NCBI GenBank assembly: GCA_002698985.1
Contig: PAAY01000040.1
Location: forward strand, 1 to 64,000
Origin: Saprospirales bacterium
Lineage (GTDB): Bacteria > Bacteroidota > Bacteroidia > Chitinophagales > Saprospiraceae
DNA length: 64,000 nucleotides
Direction of reading: 5' to 3'
Shown: piece after piece, positions 55,476-64,000 of the stretch
Position numbering within the stretch: position 1 is the stretch's first letter
Layout of the letters: each line of letters starts with the position of its first letter
The notes under the pieces: generated by a model
What the model saw: only the letters and a program-made list of their open reading frames with translations
Told to the model about the DNA's origin: nothing
Databases searched by the model: none
Position numbers and translations under genes: made by a program

Positions 55476-57326
55476 ATGAGATTTCAAAAAACCATTTTCA
55501 CATTGTTGGTGAGTTCAATGCTGGCTGTTGCTCTTGGGGCAGCTCCGGCAAACGATGATTGTTCTTCTGCGTATTTACTTCGCAATGTGGACAACTGGTG
55601 CAGTTCGCCGGCCCAGTTTACCAATTACGCAGCCACCCCCTCAGGGCTACTCAACCCCGATTGCTTCCCATCCTACATGTTGGATGCCGACAACGATGTC
55701 TGGTTCAGGTTTGTGGCGAAAGCCACGACGGTGAATGTCAGTGTGATAGGGGATGTGCCCGGAAACTCACATGGAACCCTTCGCTATCCGCAACTGGCGG
55801 TTTACCAGGGAAGTTGCACCGGGAGCATGGAACTGCTGGCCTGCATTTCTGATGCCCGTGGCGCCAACATCGTAGAAACATTTGTGAGCAATCTAACCCC
55901 GGGGCAGACTTATTACCTGCGGGTGGATGGCCGCAACAACGCCACCGGTTCTTTCCAGCTTTGCGTCAACAATTTCAACCCGGTTTCCTCGCCCTCCAGC
56001 GATTGCGCTACGGCCATGGTGCTTTGCGATAAGTCCTCTTTCACCATTCCGAAAATGCAGGGGGTAGGTCGCAACGGCAATGAGCTGGGAAGCGCCTCTT
56101 GTGTGCCGCAGGAATCCAGTTCTGCCTGGTTCAAATGGACTTGCGACAAGCCGGGGTCATTGACTTTTACCCTGCGCCCGGTCAACCCTACCGACGACCT
56201 CGATTTCGTCCTTTTCCTTCTTCCCAATGGTGTTGATGATTGCAGCCAGAAGATCCCTGTTCGGTGCATGGCCAGCGGCGAGAACGTGAACCAGCCTTTT
56301 GAAATGTGGAAGCGCTGCACCGGTGCCACCGGTTTGCGAAGCAGGGAAGTGGATATGATGGAAGGAGAAGGCTGCGATGAATTTGACAACAACTTTGTGG
56401 CGGCTGTCCAGATGCAAGCGGGGCAGAGTTATGCCCTGGTGGTGAACAATTACCACAACTCGGGCAACGGCTTTTCCATTGAATTCGGCGGCAGCGGCAC
56501 TTTCGCCGGTCCCACTGCCCATTTCACCGTGAGTAAATTGAAAATTCAGGAAGGCCAGGAGCTGTGGGTGAAGAATGCTTCCAAATTCTCCGGTGCCATT
56601 GTTGACTGGCAGTACAATTTTGGCGTTGGTGCAAAGCCCTCCACCGCCAAAGGCCCAGGACCGCACAAAGTGGTGTACAAGACCACCGGGAAGAAAACCA
56701 TAACCATTTCCATCGAAACTGAAAGCGGCTGCAAGGTCTCTAAGTCGAGGACCATCACCGTGGTGCCTAGACCAAAGGATCCAGAACCAGTGGTGGACAA
56801 GGTGCCGGAGTTAAAGCCTTCTCCAAATCCTCCGGAAGAGAAAAAGGAGGAGGAACAAAGCCCTCCGGAAAGCACTCAGGTTGTGGAAGAAAGTGAAGAA
56901 ACAGCGAAAGAAGAGGAAGAAACGGTCAGTGTTCAGCACACCCACCGGAATGATACCACCACCTATTGGGTGGACTACAAGCTGAAATACATCGGAAAGG
57001 TGTATTTCGTGTCAGATTCTTTTAACCTGGATCAGGAAGACTACGAAATTTTGGAAGAGGTAGTGGGCATTCTAAAATTGAACCCCGACTGGCGGGTGCT
57101 CATAGAGGGAAGGGCCAATAACATACCCTCAGACGATTACATCCGTCAGCTTGCTGCCAACCGCTCTCAATCGGTGGTGGATTACCTCATCAGCAAAGGA
57201 ATTTCAGAAGACAGGATCAATGTCAAAACCTTCGGCAAAAAGAACTGGCGGGTGCGTGATTACAGCCTCTATTCCCGACGAAAAGACCAACGGGTGGACA
57301 TCAAGATACTGGCCCGGCAAGAGTGA
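55476..57326 (+). CDS. Secreted OmpA-family protein with PKD-like domain
   Basis: This 616-residue protein has a signal peptide (MRFQKTIFTLLVSSMLAVALG). Two beta-sandwich domains rich in cysteines (about 25-165 and 170-345) resemble the PPC-like modules common in T9SS-related proteins. A PKD-like domain follows (IVDWQYNFGVGAKPSTAKGPGPH, about 350-430), then an E/P-rich linker (430-490). The end (about 500-616) is an OmpA peptidoglycan-binding domain (WRVLIEGRANNIPSDDYIRQLAANRSQSVVDYLISKGI...RRKDQRVDIKI). It likely tethers the outer membrane to the cell wall, though the N-terminal ligand is unknown. It stands alone between divergent or separate neighbours. Confidence 0.88.
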   Translation: MRFQKTIFTLLVSSMLAVALGAAPANDDCSSAYLLRNVDNWCSSPAQFTNYAATPSGLLNPDCFPSYMLDADNDVWFRFVAKATTVNVSVIGDVPGNSHGTLRYPQLAVYQGSCTGSMELLACISDARGANIVETFVSNLTPGQTYYLRVDGRNNATGSFQLCVNNFNPVSSPSSDCATAMVLCDKSSFTIPKMQGVGRNGNELGSASCVPQESSSAWFKWTCDKPGSLTFTLRPVNPTDDLDFVLFLLPNGVDDCSQKIPVRCMASGENVNQPFEMWKRCTGATGLRSREVDMMEGEGCDEFDNNFVAAVQMQAGQSYALVVNNYHNSGNGFSIEFGGSGTFAGPTAHFTVSKLKIQEGQELWVKNASKFSGAIVDWQYNFGVGAKPSTAKGPGPHKVVYKTTGKKTITISIETESGCKVSKSRTITVVPRPKDPEPVVDKVPELKPSPNPPEEKKEEEQSPPESTQVVEESEETAKEEEETVSVQHTHRNDTTTYWVDYKLKYIGKVYFVSDSFNLDQEDYEILEEVVGILKLNPDWRVLIEGRANNIPSDDYIRQLAANRSQSVVDYLISKGISEDRINVKTFGKKNWRVRDYSLYSRRKDQRVDIKILARQE

Positions 57327-57366
57327 TCAACGCCGCTTACAATTTCAGCTGTTTCCAACAACCTTC

Positions 57367-57404
57367 ATAATCCTCATAATCCCTATAATCCTCATAATCC
57401 TCTT
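57367..57404. repeat. TAATCCTCA repeat before the CPBP gene
   Basis: Four to five units of the ATAATCCTC/ATAATCCC repeat abut the start codon of the CPBP gene. Confidence 0.7.
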
Positions 57405-57406
57405 CA

Positions 57407-58090
57407 ATGAGTAAAGCTTCCCTCTCCATCACACTGCTGACATTGGGTTTCATCGCCTACCAGTTTGTCATTTCTTCGGAAAGGTTGAGGGCTGGTTTTG
57501 CCAGAGGGGTGGGGCAGGAGCGGAGCCTTGCCTGGTGGGTTTATTTTCAAAGGCTGTGGGGGCTGTTGTTGTATGGCCTGGTGCCATTGGTGATTTTCTC
57601 ACTGATGGGGAATTCCCTTTCCGATTTCGGTGTGAAGTTTCAGTCCGGCCGGGAAACCTTGATCTGGACGGCTGGCCTGGGTGCCGTTGTGGTTTTGATG
57701 AACTACTTTGTTGGCAGAACACCTTCAAATCTGGCCATGTACCCGCAAATCAGAATGCATCGCTGGCCCAGGTCAGTGGTTGCGGCTAGTGCTGTGACCT
57801 GGGTGCTTTACCTGTTGGCCTATGAGTTCATGTTCAGGGGGTGGTTGTTTTTTTCCTGCCTCGATGCCATGGGTCCAGAGCTGGCCATCGTGGTGAATGT
57901 AAGCCTTTACGCACTGGTGCATGTGCCAAAAGGCTTCAACGAAACGGTGGGAGCGATTCCACTTGGCGCACTTTTATGCTGGCTCACCATGCAGACGGGT
58001 ACCATCTGGATTGCTTTCCTGGTGCACAGCATCATGGCCCTGTCAAATGAATGGTTTTCAATGTATTATACCCGAAAGGTGAGAGCCTGA
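57407..58090 (+). CDS. CPBP-family intramembrane protease
   Basis: This 227-residue membrane protein has about six hydrophobic segments and the CPBP/Rce1-like core. Motif 1 reads Y139-E140-F-M-F-R144-G-W, where most family members have EE-x3-R, so the first Glu is replaced by Tyr. Motif 2 is H172 in ALVHVPKG, and motif 3 is AFLVHSIMALSNEW. Activity may be altered or lost by the first change. The family includes CAAX prenyl proteases and proteins tied to bacteriocin immunity. It lies just after an OmpA-type gene but is preceded by a repeat array, so separate transcription is likely. Confidence 0.85.
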   Translation: MSKASLSITLLTLGFIAYQFVISSERLRAGFARGVGQERSLAWWVYFQRLWGLLLYGLVPLVIFSLMGNSLSDFGVKFQSGRETLIWTAGLGAVVVLMNYFVGRTPSNLAMYPQIRMHRWPRSVVAASAVTWVLYLLAYEFMFRGWLFFSCLDAMGPELAIVVNVSLYALVHVPKGFNETVGAIPLGALLCWLTMQTGTIWIAFLVHSIMALSNEWFSMYYTRKVRA

Positions 58091-58092
58091 GA

Positions 58093-59517
58093 TCATTCCA
58101 GTTCTGCGAGCTTTTCATTGAGCCATTTACTGTTTGCCACACTTCCTGTTGGCATTTCATCCAGTTCCTTTCTGAGTTTCTCAACCGCGGCTTTATCTCC
58201 CGGAATGATGCGTGCAAGTTTCTTTGTGAAACGAATCAGGTTCATGTATGGCGTTCTTCTCGCAGCCGGAATGTTTTTATGGCGGTTGAGGTAGGTCCTG
58301 AAACTGTCCAGCAAGGAGAATAGCGGTTCTATTTCATCGATCTCATAGTAGGTTGAGAGAAGCATGGTTTTGGAGTTGAGGTTATACGTAAAGTCCTCGT
58401 ATTCAACCTCCCGTAGTAATTCGATCACTTTATCCCATTTCTTTTGTGAGAAATAGAGCTGGGCAGTGTTAAACGAAACGGCGTTGTCTCTCATGGATTC
58501 CGGCAGGTACTTGCTGTATTCCTTAATGAAGTTTTCGGTCCAGGTGTATTTGCCAATTCTTAGAGCAATCACAATAATGTTTCTAAAATGCCACGGTGAC
58601 AGTTCTCCATTTGTGTAAAGAAAGCCTCTTTCCAATAGCCAGACGAATAGCTTGAAATACTCCTCATGAAATTGCAAGCTTCCTTGGTTAAGTTTATAGA
58701 TGCAATAATTCAGGGCAGCTTGGTGGATGAATTCAGATTCTTCTTTTGAAAACTTGTTGCCATGTGATTCAATTAGGTCCCGTAAAATGAAGTAGTGTTC
58801 TGTGTTCTCAGGTTCGCGTTGTGTTTGTAAGATCGTGTAGTACACTGCGATAGTAGGGATAGAAAACAAGTTGTTCTTTTGAACAGACTGTAATATCTCT
58901 TCCAACAAGAGAATGTTGTAATTGTGAGATATAAATCGTTGTTGCGTATAGATAATGGAAGAGTATCGGAGTTTCTCAGCAATGTAAAACCAATCCAGGT
59001 TGTTCAGCATTTCCTCCACGTTGTACTTTGCTGTACGGTCTTTCTCTACTTCAAAAAGTTCAAAGTATGCCTTTTCGATCTTGTACTGCTGGTGATAGTA
59101 CCTGTATGAACGAAAAGGTGAGCCATCTGCAAGTTTTCTGGCCGTTCGTACAGCCGAATTGTACAGAGTGGAAATTTTTCTATGTTTTAATGCATCCATC
59201 AGCAGAATTTGCCGTTGAACAGGGTCCTGTTCGAGGCTTTGCTGCACAAGGTAGTTCTCGATCAATTTGAGCAGATCGGAGCAGTTCTTGCGGAAGAGTA
59301 CGTCGTCGTAAGGTTGGCCTGGATAGACCTTTTCCCAGAGACTGTTTTTGAGCAGTGATTTTTGTCTGCTGGAGTTGAAATGGGCACAAAAGAGTTCGAA
59401 CAATTTGACGAGGGCCTCGTTTTTGTTGAAATAGGGTGATTTGAGGAACTTACGTATCCTGTTTTGTTCGTATTTGTCAAAGGTCTTAAGTGTGGAATAC
59501 AATTTGCTGTTTTCCAT
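58093..59517 (-). CDS. Helical-repeat protein of unknown function
   Basis: The product has 474 residues from the ATG at 59517 (MENSKLYSTLKTFDKYEQNRIRKFLKSPYF). A start at 59568 is in frame but would leave almost no leader, because the -7 element lies at 59577-59584. The chain is alpha-helical throughout and shows TPR-like helices (LYFSQKKWDKVIELLREVEYEDFTYN) with no signal or membrane segment. The opening LxxFDKYExNRIRKFLxSPYFNxNE is a common start of Saprospiria-specific proteins. Size and helical make-up are like 13807-15330, but direct relation is not shown. It is convergent with the CPBP gene (2 bp between stops). Function unknown. Confidence 0.72.
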   Translation of the reverse strand: MENSKLYSTLKTFDKYEQNRIRKFLKSPYFNKNEALVKLFELFCAHFNSSRQKSLLKNSLWEKVYPGQPYDDVLFRKNCSDLLKLIENYLVQQSLEQDPVQRQILLMDALKHRKISTLYNSAVRTARKLADGSPFRSYRYYHQQYKIEKAYFELFEVEKDRTAKYNVEEMLNNLDWFYIAEKLRYSSIIYTQQRFISHNYNILLLEEILQSVQKNNLFSIPTIAVYYTILQTQREPENTEHYFILRDLIESHGNKFSKEESEFIHQAALNYCIYKLNQGSLQFHEEYFKLFVWLLERGFLYTNGELSPWHFRNIIVIALRIGKYTWTENFIKEYSKYLPESMRDNAVSFNTAQLYFSQKKWDKVIELLREVEYEDFTYNLNSKTMLLSTYYEIDEIEPLFSLLDSFRTYLNRHKNIPAARRTPYMNLIRFTKKLARIIPGDKAAVEKLRKELDEMPTGSVANSKWLNEKLAELE

Positions 59518-59576
59518 TCCGATAGCGGCCTTCTTGATCGATTTTTGGTTGGACACAGGTTTAACCATTTAATTTT

Positions 59577-59607
59577 CAAAAGTAGATAAAAATAAAAATT
59601 TCACAAT
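59577..59607 (-). promoter_or_regulatory. Promoter of the helical-repeat gene
   Basis: On the minus strand ATTG (59604-59607) is followed after 19 bases by TACTTTTG (59577-59584), matching the Bacteroidota consensus. Transcription starts near 59570, which favours the ATG at 59517. Confidence 0.6.
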
Positions 59608-59673
59608 TGTTCTGTGAGGTTTTTAGCCTAACCGGCGAATTTTCAAGGGGTTAAAGTTGCTGAAAATGTTTTG

Positions 59674-59681
59674 TACTTTTG
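59674..59681 (+). promoter_or_regulatory. Additional -7 element upstream of the T9SS cadherin-like gene
   Basis: TACTTTTG is a perfect TAnnTTTG. No -33 box at N19 is seen. It could be a second, weaker promoter for the gene at 59839. Confidence 0.35.
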
Positions 59682-59721
59682 CAAGGATTTTCACAACCGA
59701 AATTTTTTGTACTTGCCCCTT

Positions 59722-59751
59722 TTGCTAATTCCGGGGAGTATTGTACCTTGA
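59722..59751 (+). promoter_or_regulatory. Promoter of the T9SS cadherin/cohesin-like gene
   Basis: TTTG (59722-59725) is followed after 19 bases by TACCTTG (59745-59751). The predicted start lies near 59758, giving a leader of 60-80 nt. Confidence 0.5.
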
Positions 59752-59838
59752 ATCCGGTTTGTAAAAAACAAGGAGGCAAACACAGCCCAACACTTTTGAG
59801 ATAAGGCCCCTTGTTAAGCAATGAAAATCCACGAATCC

Positions 59839-62430
59839 ATGAATGTATCGTTACCCTTAAAGCGATTGCCACTTGTACTGCTGTTGGGCGCTCTGTTCGC
59901 AGCAGTAGGGAGCTATGGGCAGGTTCCCGGGCTTGACTTCATCGAAGTCAAGATGTTGAGCAATACAACCTATCACGATTCCTTTCCTCATTACAACGTT
60001 GCTACTTTTCCTGAAATCAAGACCTTCCCTGCTCATGGTGATGCAGAATTCAACCCTTATACCTATACGCCAAAATTTGGTATCAAAGCGCCAGGAGGTC
60101 AACAGCCCGGAATCAATCACATTTACTACGAACCTGAGGCAGGATTCATTGGAAAGGATACTTTTGAAGTAATGTATTACCGCTCAATCGGTAATGGGGG
60201 GTCAGTTCCTGCATACAGACTTTACTATGTAACGGTTGTTCCTTCGTATCTCATAGCTGTTAATGATTATGCCTCAACGCTTTCTGGTCAAAGTGTTGAA
60301 ATTGATGTTTTGAGTAATGATTACGGGAACGGAACCAATTTGACTGTATCTGAAGTTCCGAATATCAACCACGGCTCAGCTACTTTAGGAAGCGGCGATA
60401 CAAGCATCGTATTCACACCGGCCCCGGGTTTCACGGGTGTAGCTCACCTTAACTACACCATCTGCGATGCTCAGGGGTCCTGTGATGTGGCCACGGTGAG
60501 TATTTGTGTAACTGAGAGCAATCCTCCGGCATACGACTCGATCTTTGTCGTTGCTGAGAAGAATGCATCAGAGGTCGTTCTGCTCGCTGTGGATTCCAAT
60601 TATACACTGACAATGGCACCCTCTCATGGTGTTCTTGACACACTGGAAACATTGGTCTATACTCCTGATACCGGCTATGTAGGCTATGATAAAGTGATTT
60701 TCACCGATGCTACCAACAGCAGGGTCCGGGTTTGTGAGATCAGGGTATTGGATGTTCCCGATGACAATTATTTCTTGTTTGATGACATCGTTTACACCCC
60801 TGTCGATGGTGTGATTGAAGAAATCCATTTGCTCGACAATGACAAAGGCGGAAGCCATTTGATGAATGTCAGTGCCATTGGCTTTCCAAATACAGCAGCT
60901 GGCGGTCATTTGTACTATTTGCCCGGAATTGGCAAAGGAGTTTACAAGTACGAACCTCCTACAGGGTTCATAGGTGTGGATTCTTTTACCTACCGAGCTA
61001 CACCACCAAACAGTGGTTATTTCGAATATGCAACCTGTTACATCGTTGTTTCGGATTTGAATCCTGACCTTCCGGTGTTTCAGATGTCCACACCCAAGAA
61101 TACGCCTTTGGTATTGGGTGATCATCTGCCTTTTGCAAATTACGAGTTCACGGAACTGAACGGAGCAGATCTTGGAACCCTCGAATTTTATCCCGGCTAC
61201 CAGACTGTGACCAGTCCTTATGGTCAAACTTTCTCAGGAGTCAATATGCTTGTATACACGCCTGACGCAGGAGTGACAGGTTCCGATGAATTTGAGTTCA
61301 AATACTGCCCCAACGGACAGACCAACAACTGTCCGCTCGTCAAAGTAGAACTTGAAATTGAAGAAATAAGCGGTGCCCAAAGTGATACGCTTTGCGCCGG
61401 CAGCGATTGCGTTTGGGCCGGTGATGCCAACCTAGATGGAACCGTTGATGTAAGAGATCTTCTACCAATAGGGTGGGCCATGGGCGCAACTGGTGCAGCC
61501 AGGTCCAATGGAAGCACATCCTGGTATGGTCAGTATGCCAACAACTGGAACAACCTTGAACTGGATCTCGGCCATGATTTGAAGTTTGCCGATGCCGATG
61601 GTAATGGAATTGTCACATCTGCTGACACAACTGCCATTAAGCAGTTCTATGGGAAGTACCACAACCTGACTCCTGAAGATGCACCGGCGGTCTCTGCACT
61701 TCCGTTTTACATCGAAGAACCAGATTTCTCCGATGTGGAGCCGGGTGATATCTTGTATGCCCCCATTTACCTGGGCAATGATTCCATTCCCGCATTCGAC
61801 GCTTACGGACTCACTTTCCAGTTGGAATTCGATCCGACTTTCTTTGAGGATGTAAACGTGTATTTCGATGAGGCTTCCTGGATGTCCTACAATTCTCCGG
61901 TTATGTCCATGACCCATAAGCCGCTTCTGGGTAAGGTGGATGCCGGATTGACCAGGACGAGTGGCTTGGCTGCCACCGGGTATGGAAAGATTGGTGTTGT
62001 TGAATTTATTGTGATTGATGATGTAATCGGGAACAAATTGCATGATATGGTGTCCACCGTGAAAATCAAGCCCAACGGCCTCATGAATAGTGCCGGTCAG
62101 GTAGTCACCTTGGAGAACAGCACGCTGCAGTTCACGATGAATTTCAATCAGGGGCTACAGGAGGAGACTATTTCGGTTCCCTCTTCAGAATTGATCTTGT
62201 TCCCAAATCCTGCACGTGATTACCTCAAGATGCACTTGAACGGAGGACAGGCACAGTTCAGCTCTATCGCTGTTTACGATGCCCTTGGAAAGTTGATGTT
62301 CACAGCCGATGGCCTGGATAGCAAAACTTATCAGCTTTCACTGCAGGACTTTGCCCAGGGTGTTTACTTCGTTAAAGCTTTGGACTCTGAAGGAAACCTT
62401 GTTTCCAGCAAGTTCCAGGTTTTGCGTTAA
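59839..62430 (+). CDS. T9SS-secreted cadherin-like, dockerin- and cohesin-like protein
   Basis: The product has 863 residues from the ATG at 59839, or 869 from the ATG at 59821; both give a signal peptide (PLVLLLGALFAAVGSYG-Q). Residues about 30-490 contain repeated Ig/cadherin-like domains with 'VLSNDYGNGTNLTVSEV', 'YTPDTGYVGYDKVIF' and 'YTPDAGVTGSDEFEF' motifs, as in bacterial cadherin-like (Big_17-type) repeats. Residues about 530-600 look like a dockerin pair of calcium-binding loops (GDANLDGTVDVRDLL and ADADGNGIVTSADTTAI). Residues about 610-775 resemble a cohesin (ILYAPIYLGN...LTFQLEFDPTFFEDV). The end is a type A T9SS tail (ELILFPNPARDYLKM...GVYFVKALDSEGNLVSSKFQVLR). Probably a surface adhesin or matrix component. 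Confidence 0.85.
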   Translation: MNVSLPLKRLPLVLLLGALFAAVGSYGQVPGLDFIEVKMLSNTTYHDSFPHYNVATFPEIKTFPAHGDAEFNPYTYTPKFGIKAPGGQQPGINHIYYEPEAGFIGKDTFEVMYYRSIGNGGSVPAYRLYYVTVVPSYLIAVNDYASTLSGQSVEIDVLSNDYGNGTNLTVSEVPNINHGSATLGSGDTSIVFTPAPGFTGVAHLNYTICDAQGSCDVATVSICVTESNPPAYDSIFVVAEKNASEVVLLAVDSNYTLTMAPSHGVLDTLETLVYTPDTGYVGYDKVIFTDATNSRVRVCEIRVLDVPDDNYFLFDDIVYTPVDGVIEEIHLLDNDKGGSHLMNVSAIGFPNTAAGGHLYYLPGIGKGVYKYEPPTGFIGVDSFTYRATPPNSGYFEYATCYIVVSDLNPDLPVFQMSTPKNTPLVLGDHLPFANYEFTELNGADLGTLEFYPGYQTVTSPYGQTFSGVNMLVYTPDAGVTGSDEFEFKYCPNGQTNNCPLVKVELEIEEISGAQSDTLCAGSDCVWAGDANLDGTVDVRDLLPIGWAMGATGAARSNGSTSWYGQYANNWNNLELDLGHDLKFADADGNGIVTSADTTAIKQFYGKYHNLTPEDAPAVSALPFYIEEPDFSDVEPGDILYAPIYLGNDSIPAFDAYGLTFQLEFDPTFFEDVNVYFDEASWMSYNSPVMSMTHKPLLGKVDAGLTRTSGLAATGYGKIGVVEFIVIDDVIGNKLHDMVSTVKIKPNGLMNSAGQVVTLENSTLQFTMNFNQGLQEETISVPSSELILFPNPARDYLKMHLNGGQAQFSSIAVYDALGKLMFTADGLDSKTYQLSLQDFAQGVYFVKALDSEGNLVSSKFQVLR

Positions 62431-62498
62431 TCAATTTGGATCTAATCCCATCCTCTATATAGGACGATACTTTTTCGTGGAATTTTATTTTGCTAGTG

Positions 62499-62526
62499 AG
62501 TCGCACCAATTGTGCGACTTTTTTTT
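62499..62526 (+). terminator. Terminator of the T9SS cadherin-like gene
   Basis: An 8-bp stem (AGTCGCAC / GTGCGACT) with a 5-base loop is followed by TTTTTTTT, 70 bp past the stop codon. Confidence 0.85.
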
Positions 62527-62530
62527 GTGC

Positions 62531-63110
62531 AAAACCTAAGTTTTTAAAAGTTTTTTCTCACAATTTTTACAAGAAAAATAAAGTCTACGATTTCGTAAGT
62601 TATTGTAAATCAGTTCAAAAATGATTGTCAATGGAGAGGGATTTTGTAAATCTCTTCTCACAACGCCTCGATTTTGTTCTTGTACAGGGTATTGTTTAGT
62701 TGCACATTTGTACTGTGAAAGGAAGGAAACGCCGAAAGCGGCAAGAAATGAGAAGAACAATAAAGCCTTTCACCACAAAGTTGACATACAAGATAATGTT
62801 CATGGGATTATAATTTGTTAATAGTGGGTCGTCCCCTCACTCGAGGGGCGGCTTACCTTTTTAACTTCAAAAATCCCTTCAACATAAGACATAAAAAAAG
62901 CTGACAGGTATCCTGCCAGCTGGCTCGTTTAGGAGCATGTTCATGGGACTATAATTTGTCAGGTGTGCTATCAAAAAAGCACTCGGCAAAGATAGTCTTC
63001 TAACAGGTTCTTTGCAAAGAACTGACCGAATGTTTTGAAAAAAAATTTATTTGTTTTGGATATGTTCATGGGATTATTTCAAGTCGTGCGCAAGCACGAC
63101 TTTTTTTTTT
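62531..63110. ncRNA. Gene-free region with repeated motif and orphan terminators (possible small RNAs)
   Basis: No credible protein gene lies here. Three copies of a ~25-base motif (ATGTTCATGGGATTATAAT and variants) stand at 62796, 62937 and 63062. There is a hairpin with T-run on the minus strand (62893-62921, AGCTGGCAGG...CCTGTCAGCT then TTTTTTT) and a strong plus-strand terminator (63081-63110, AAGTCGTGC...GCACGACTT then T10). A 16-bp palindrome is at 63007-63022, and a GC-rich hairpin at about 62828-62848. Terminators with no gene before them suggest small non-coding transcripts, but no known RNA family was recognised. Confidence 0.4.
63081..63110 (+). terminator. Orphan intrinsic terminator
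   Basis: A 9-bp perfect stem AAGTCGTGC/GCACGACTT is followed by ten T residues. No gene on this strand lies within 650 bp upstream. Confidence 0.8.
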
Positions 63111-63169
63111 GCCCATAACCCACCTGCATCCGAGATTTGGCCTCTCAAGTCTTGTTAAAAGTGAAGTTT

Positions 63170-64000
63170 ATGAAAGCGATATTCCTGAAGGAAAGAGGAA
63201 AGCCTCCGGTGTTGGCACAATATGCAGATCCCAAGCCTTCTGGTGCGGGTCAGGCACTTGTTAAGGTGTTGGCTTGCTCATTGAATCACAGGGACTTATG
63301 GATTCTGAAGGGGAAATATCCCGGTGTGAAGCCTCCTGTAGTTCTAGGTTCTGATCTGGTTGGAATGTGGAATGGAAAGCGGGTTGTGGTACAGCCGGGG
63401 ATAAATTGGGGTCCCAATCCGGAAGTCCAGAGTAAAAACTATCACATTCTGGGAGTCCCACACGACGGCGCTTTTGCGGATCTCGTTCTGGTTCCATCGT
63501 CGAATGTATTCGAAGCACCATCGCACCTGACCGATGAAGAAGCGGCTGCTTTGCCACTAGCCGGAATTACTGCCTATCGGGTTCTTTTTACCAAATGTGC
63601 AATCAAATCAGGAGAAAGAATTTTGATTACTGGGGCCGGAGGTGGGGTGGCGCTCACCTGTGTGCAATTTGCCCTGGCGGCAGGCCTTGAAGTTTGGGTG
63701 ACTTCCGGGAGTGATGAGAAAATTGAAAAGGCGAAGAAGCTTGGAGCTTCAGGAGGCGTGAATTACCGGAACCAGGATTGGAGTGAAGCGTTGGCCCGGA
63801 CTGCCGATAAGTTTGATGTGATCATCGATAGTGCAGGGGGTGATGGCTTTCAACGTTTACTCAGTCTGGCTGCTCCGGCTGCACGCATTGGTATTTATGG
63901 CGGAGGTATGGGGGTTATCAATGGAGTCAGCCCACAGATTTTGTTTTGGAAGCAGCTCAAGATCTTTGGTTCTACCATGGGGACAAACGCAGAGTTTGAG
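63170..64000 (+). CDS. Zinc-type/quinone MDR oxidoreductase (partial)
   Basis: The reading frame opens with the ATG at 63170 and is still open at the window edge (277 codons seen). It encodes an MDR-superfamily oxidoreductase: N-terminal GroES-like domain (LACSLNHRDLWILKGKYPG...VLGSDLVGMWNGKRVVVQPG), then ALPLAGITAYRVLFTKC, then the Rossmann NAD(P)-binding motif GAGGGVALTCVQFALAAG. This pattern fits quinone oxidoreductase-like or enoyl-reductase members rather than classic zinc alcohol dehydrogenases. The C-terminus is missing. Transcription likely starts after the orphan terminator at 63110; the spacer is 59 bp. Confidence 0.92.
   Translation, partial: MKAIFLKERGKPPVLAQYADPKPSGAGQALVKVLACSLNHRDLWILKGKYPGVKPPVVLGSDLVGMWNGKRVVVQPGINWGPNPEVQSKNYHILGVPHDGAFADLVLVPSSNVFEAPSHLTDEEAAALPLAGITAYRVLFTKCAIKSGERILITGAGGGVALTCVQFALAAGLEVWVTSGSDEKIEKAKKLGASGGVNYRNQDWSEALARTADKFDVIIDSAGGDGFQRLLSLAAPAARIGIYGGGMGVINGVSPQILFWKQLKIFGSTMGTNAEFE

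Overview
The window comes from a member of the Bacteroidota, most likely the Saprospiria or a nearby lineage. The evidence is three secreted proteins with type IX secretion (T9SS) C-terminal sorting domains, SprB-type repeats, a Bacteroidota-style TonB C-terminal domain, several large lipoproteins and periplasmic proteins, and promoters that fit the Bacteroidota TTTG-N19-TAnnTTTG pattern. Most of the DNA is moderately GC-rich and holds housekeeping or envelope genes. It is interrupted by visibly more A+T-rich accessory segments and by many dispersed intergenic repeats. No species can be named from sequence alone.

Layout. 1-5.5 kb: an AbiE-type toxin-antitoxin pair with a palindromic operator, a membrane protein joining an effector-associated-like domain to a TonB C-terminus, wbqC, a DksA-like protein and an RRM protein. 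5.6-8.2 kb: an A+T-rich hypothetical gene bracketed by a duplicated groEL 3' end. 8.2-10.2 kb: groES-groEL. 10.7-20.6 kb: secreted and periplasmic proteins (PQQ-type sugar dehydrogenase, GH13 glycosidase, metal-binding lipoprotein, TlpA-like thioredoxin). 20.8-22.2 kb: a YhcG-type nuclease gene and tRNA-Pro and tRNA-Val. 22.28-35.09 kb: a defence island with direct repeats at both ends. 35.1-64 kb: peptidases, MltG, PanB, PlsC, a D-2-hydroxyacid dehydrogenase, glutaminase, a VWA membrane protein, an OmpA-family protein, a CPBP protease, a cadherin/dockerin/cohesin-like T9SS protein and the start of an MDR oxidoreductase.

The defence island is the centrepiece. Ten closely spaced plus-strand genes read: half-size hsdS, hsdM, rhuM, HNH-SAVED effector (Cap5-like), CD-NTase, a 133-residue E2-like protein, full-size hsdS, DUF3800, hsdR and a YgjP-type metallopeptidase. 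An apparently complete E2-only CBASS is therefore nested inside a type I restriction-modification operon that carries two specificity subunits. A second theme is mobile or repetitive DNA. There is a small element family with terminal inverted repeats, a 159-bp near-perfect hairpin element, a composite repeat built from three modules, and three accessory segments each bracketed by duplicated hairpin/terminator sequences.
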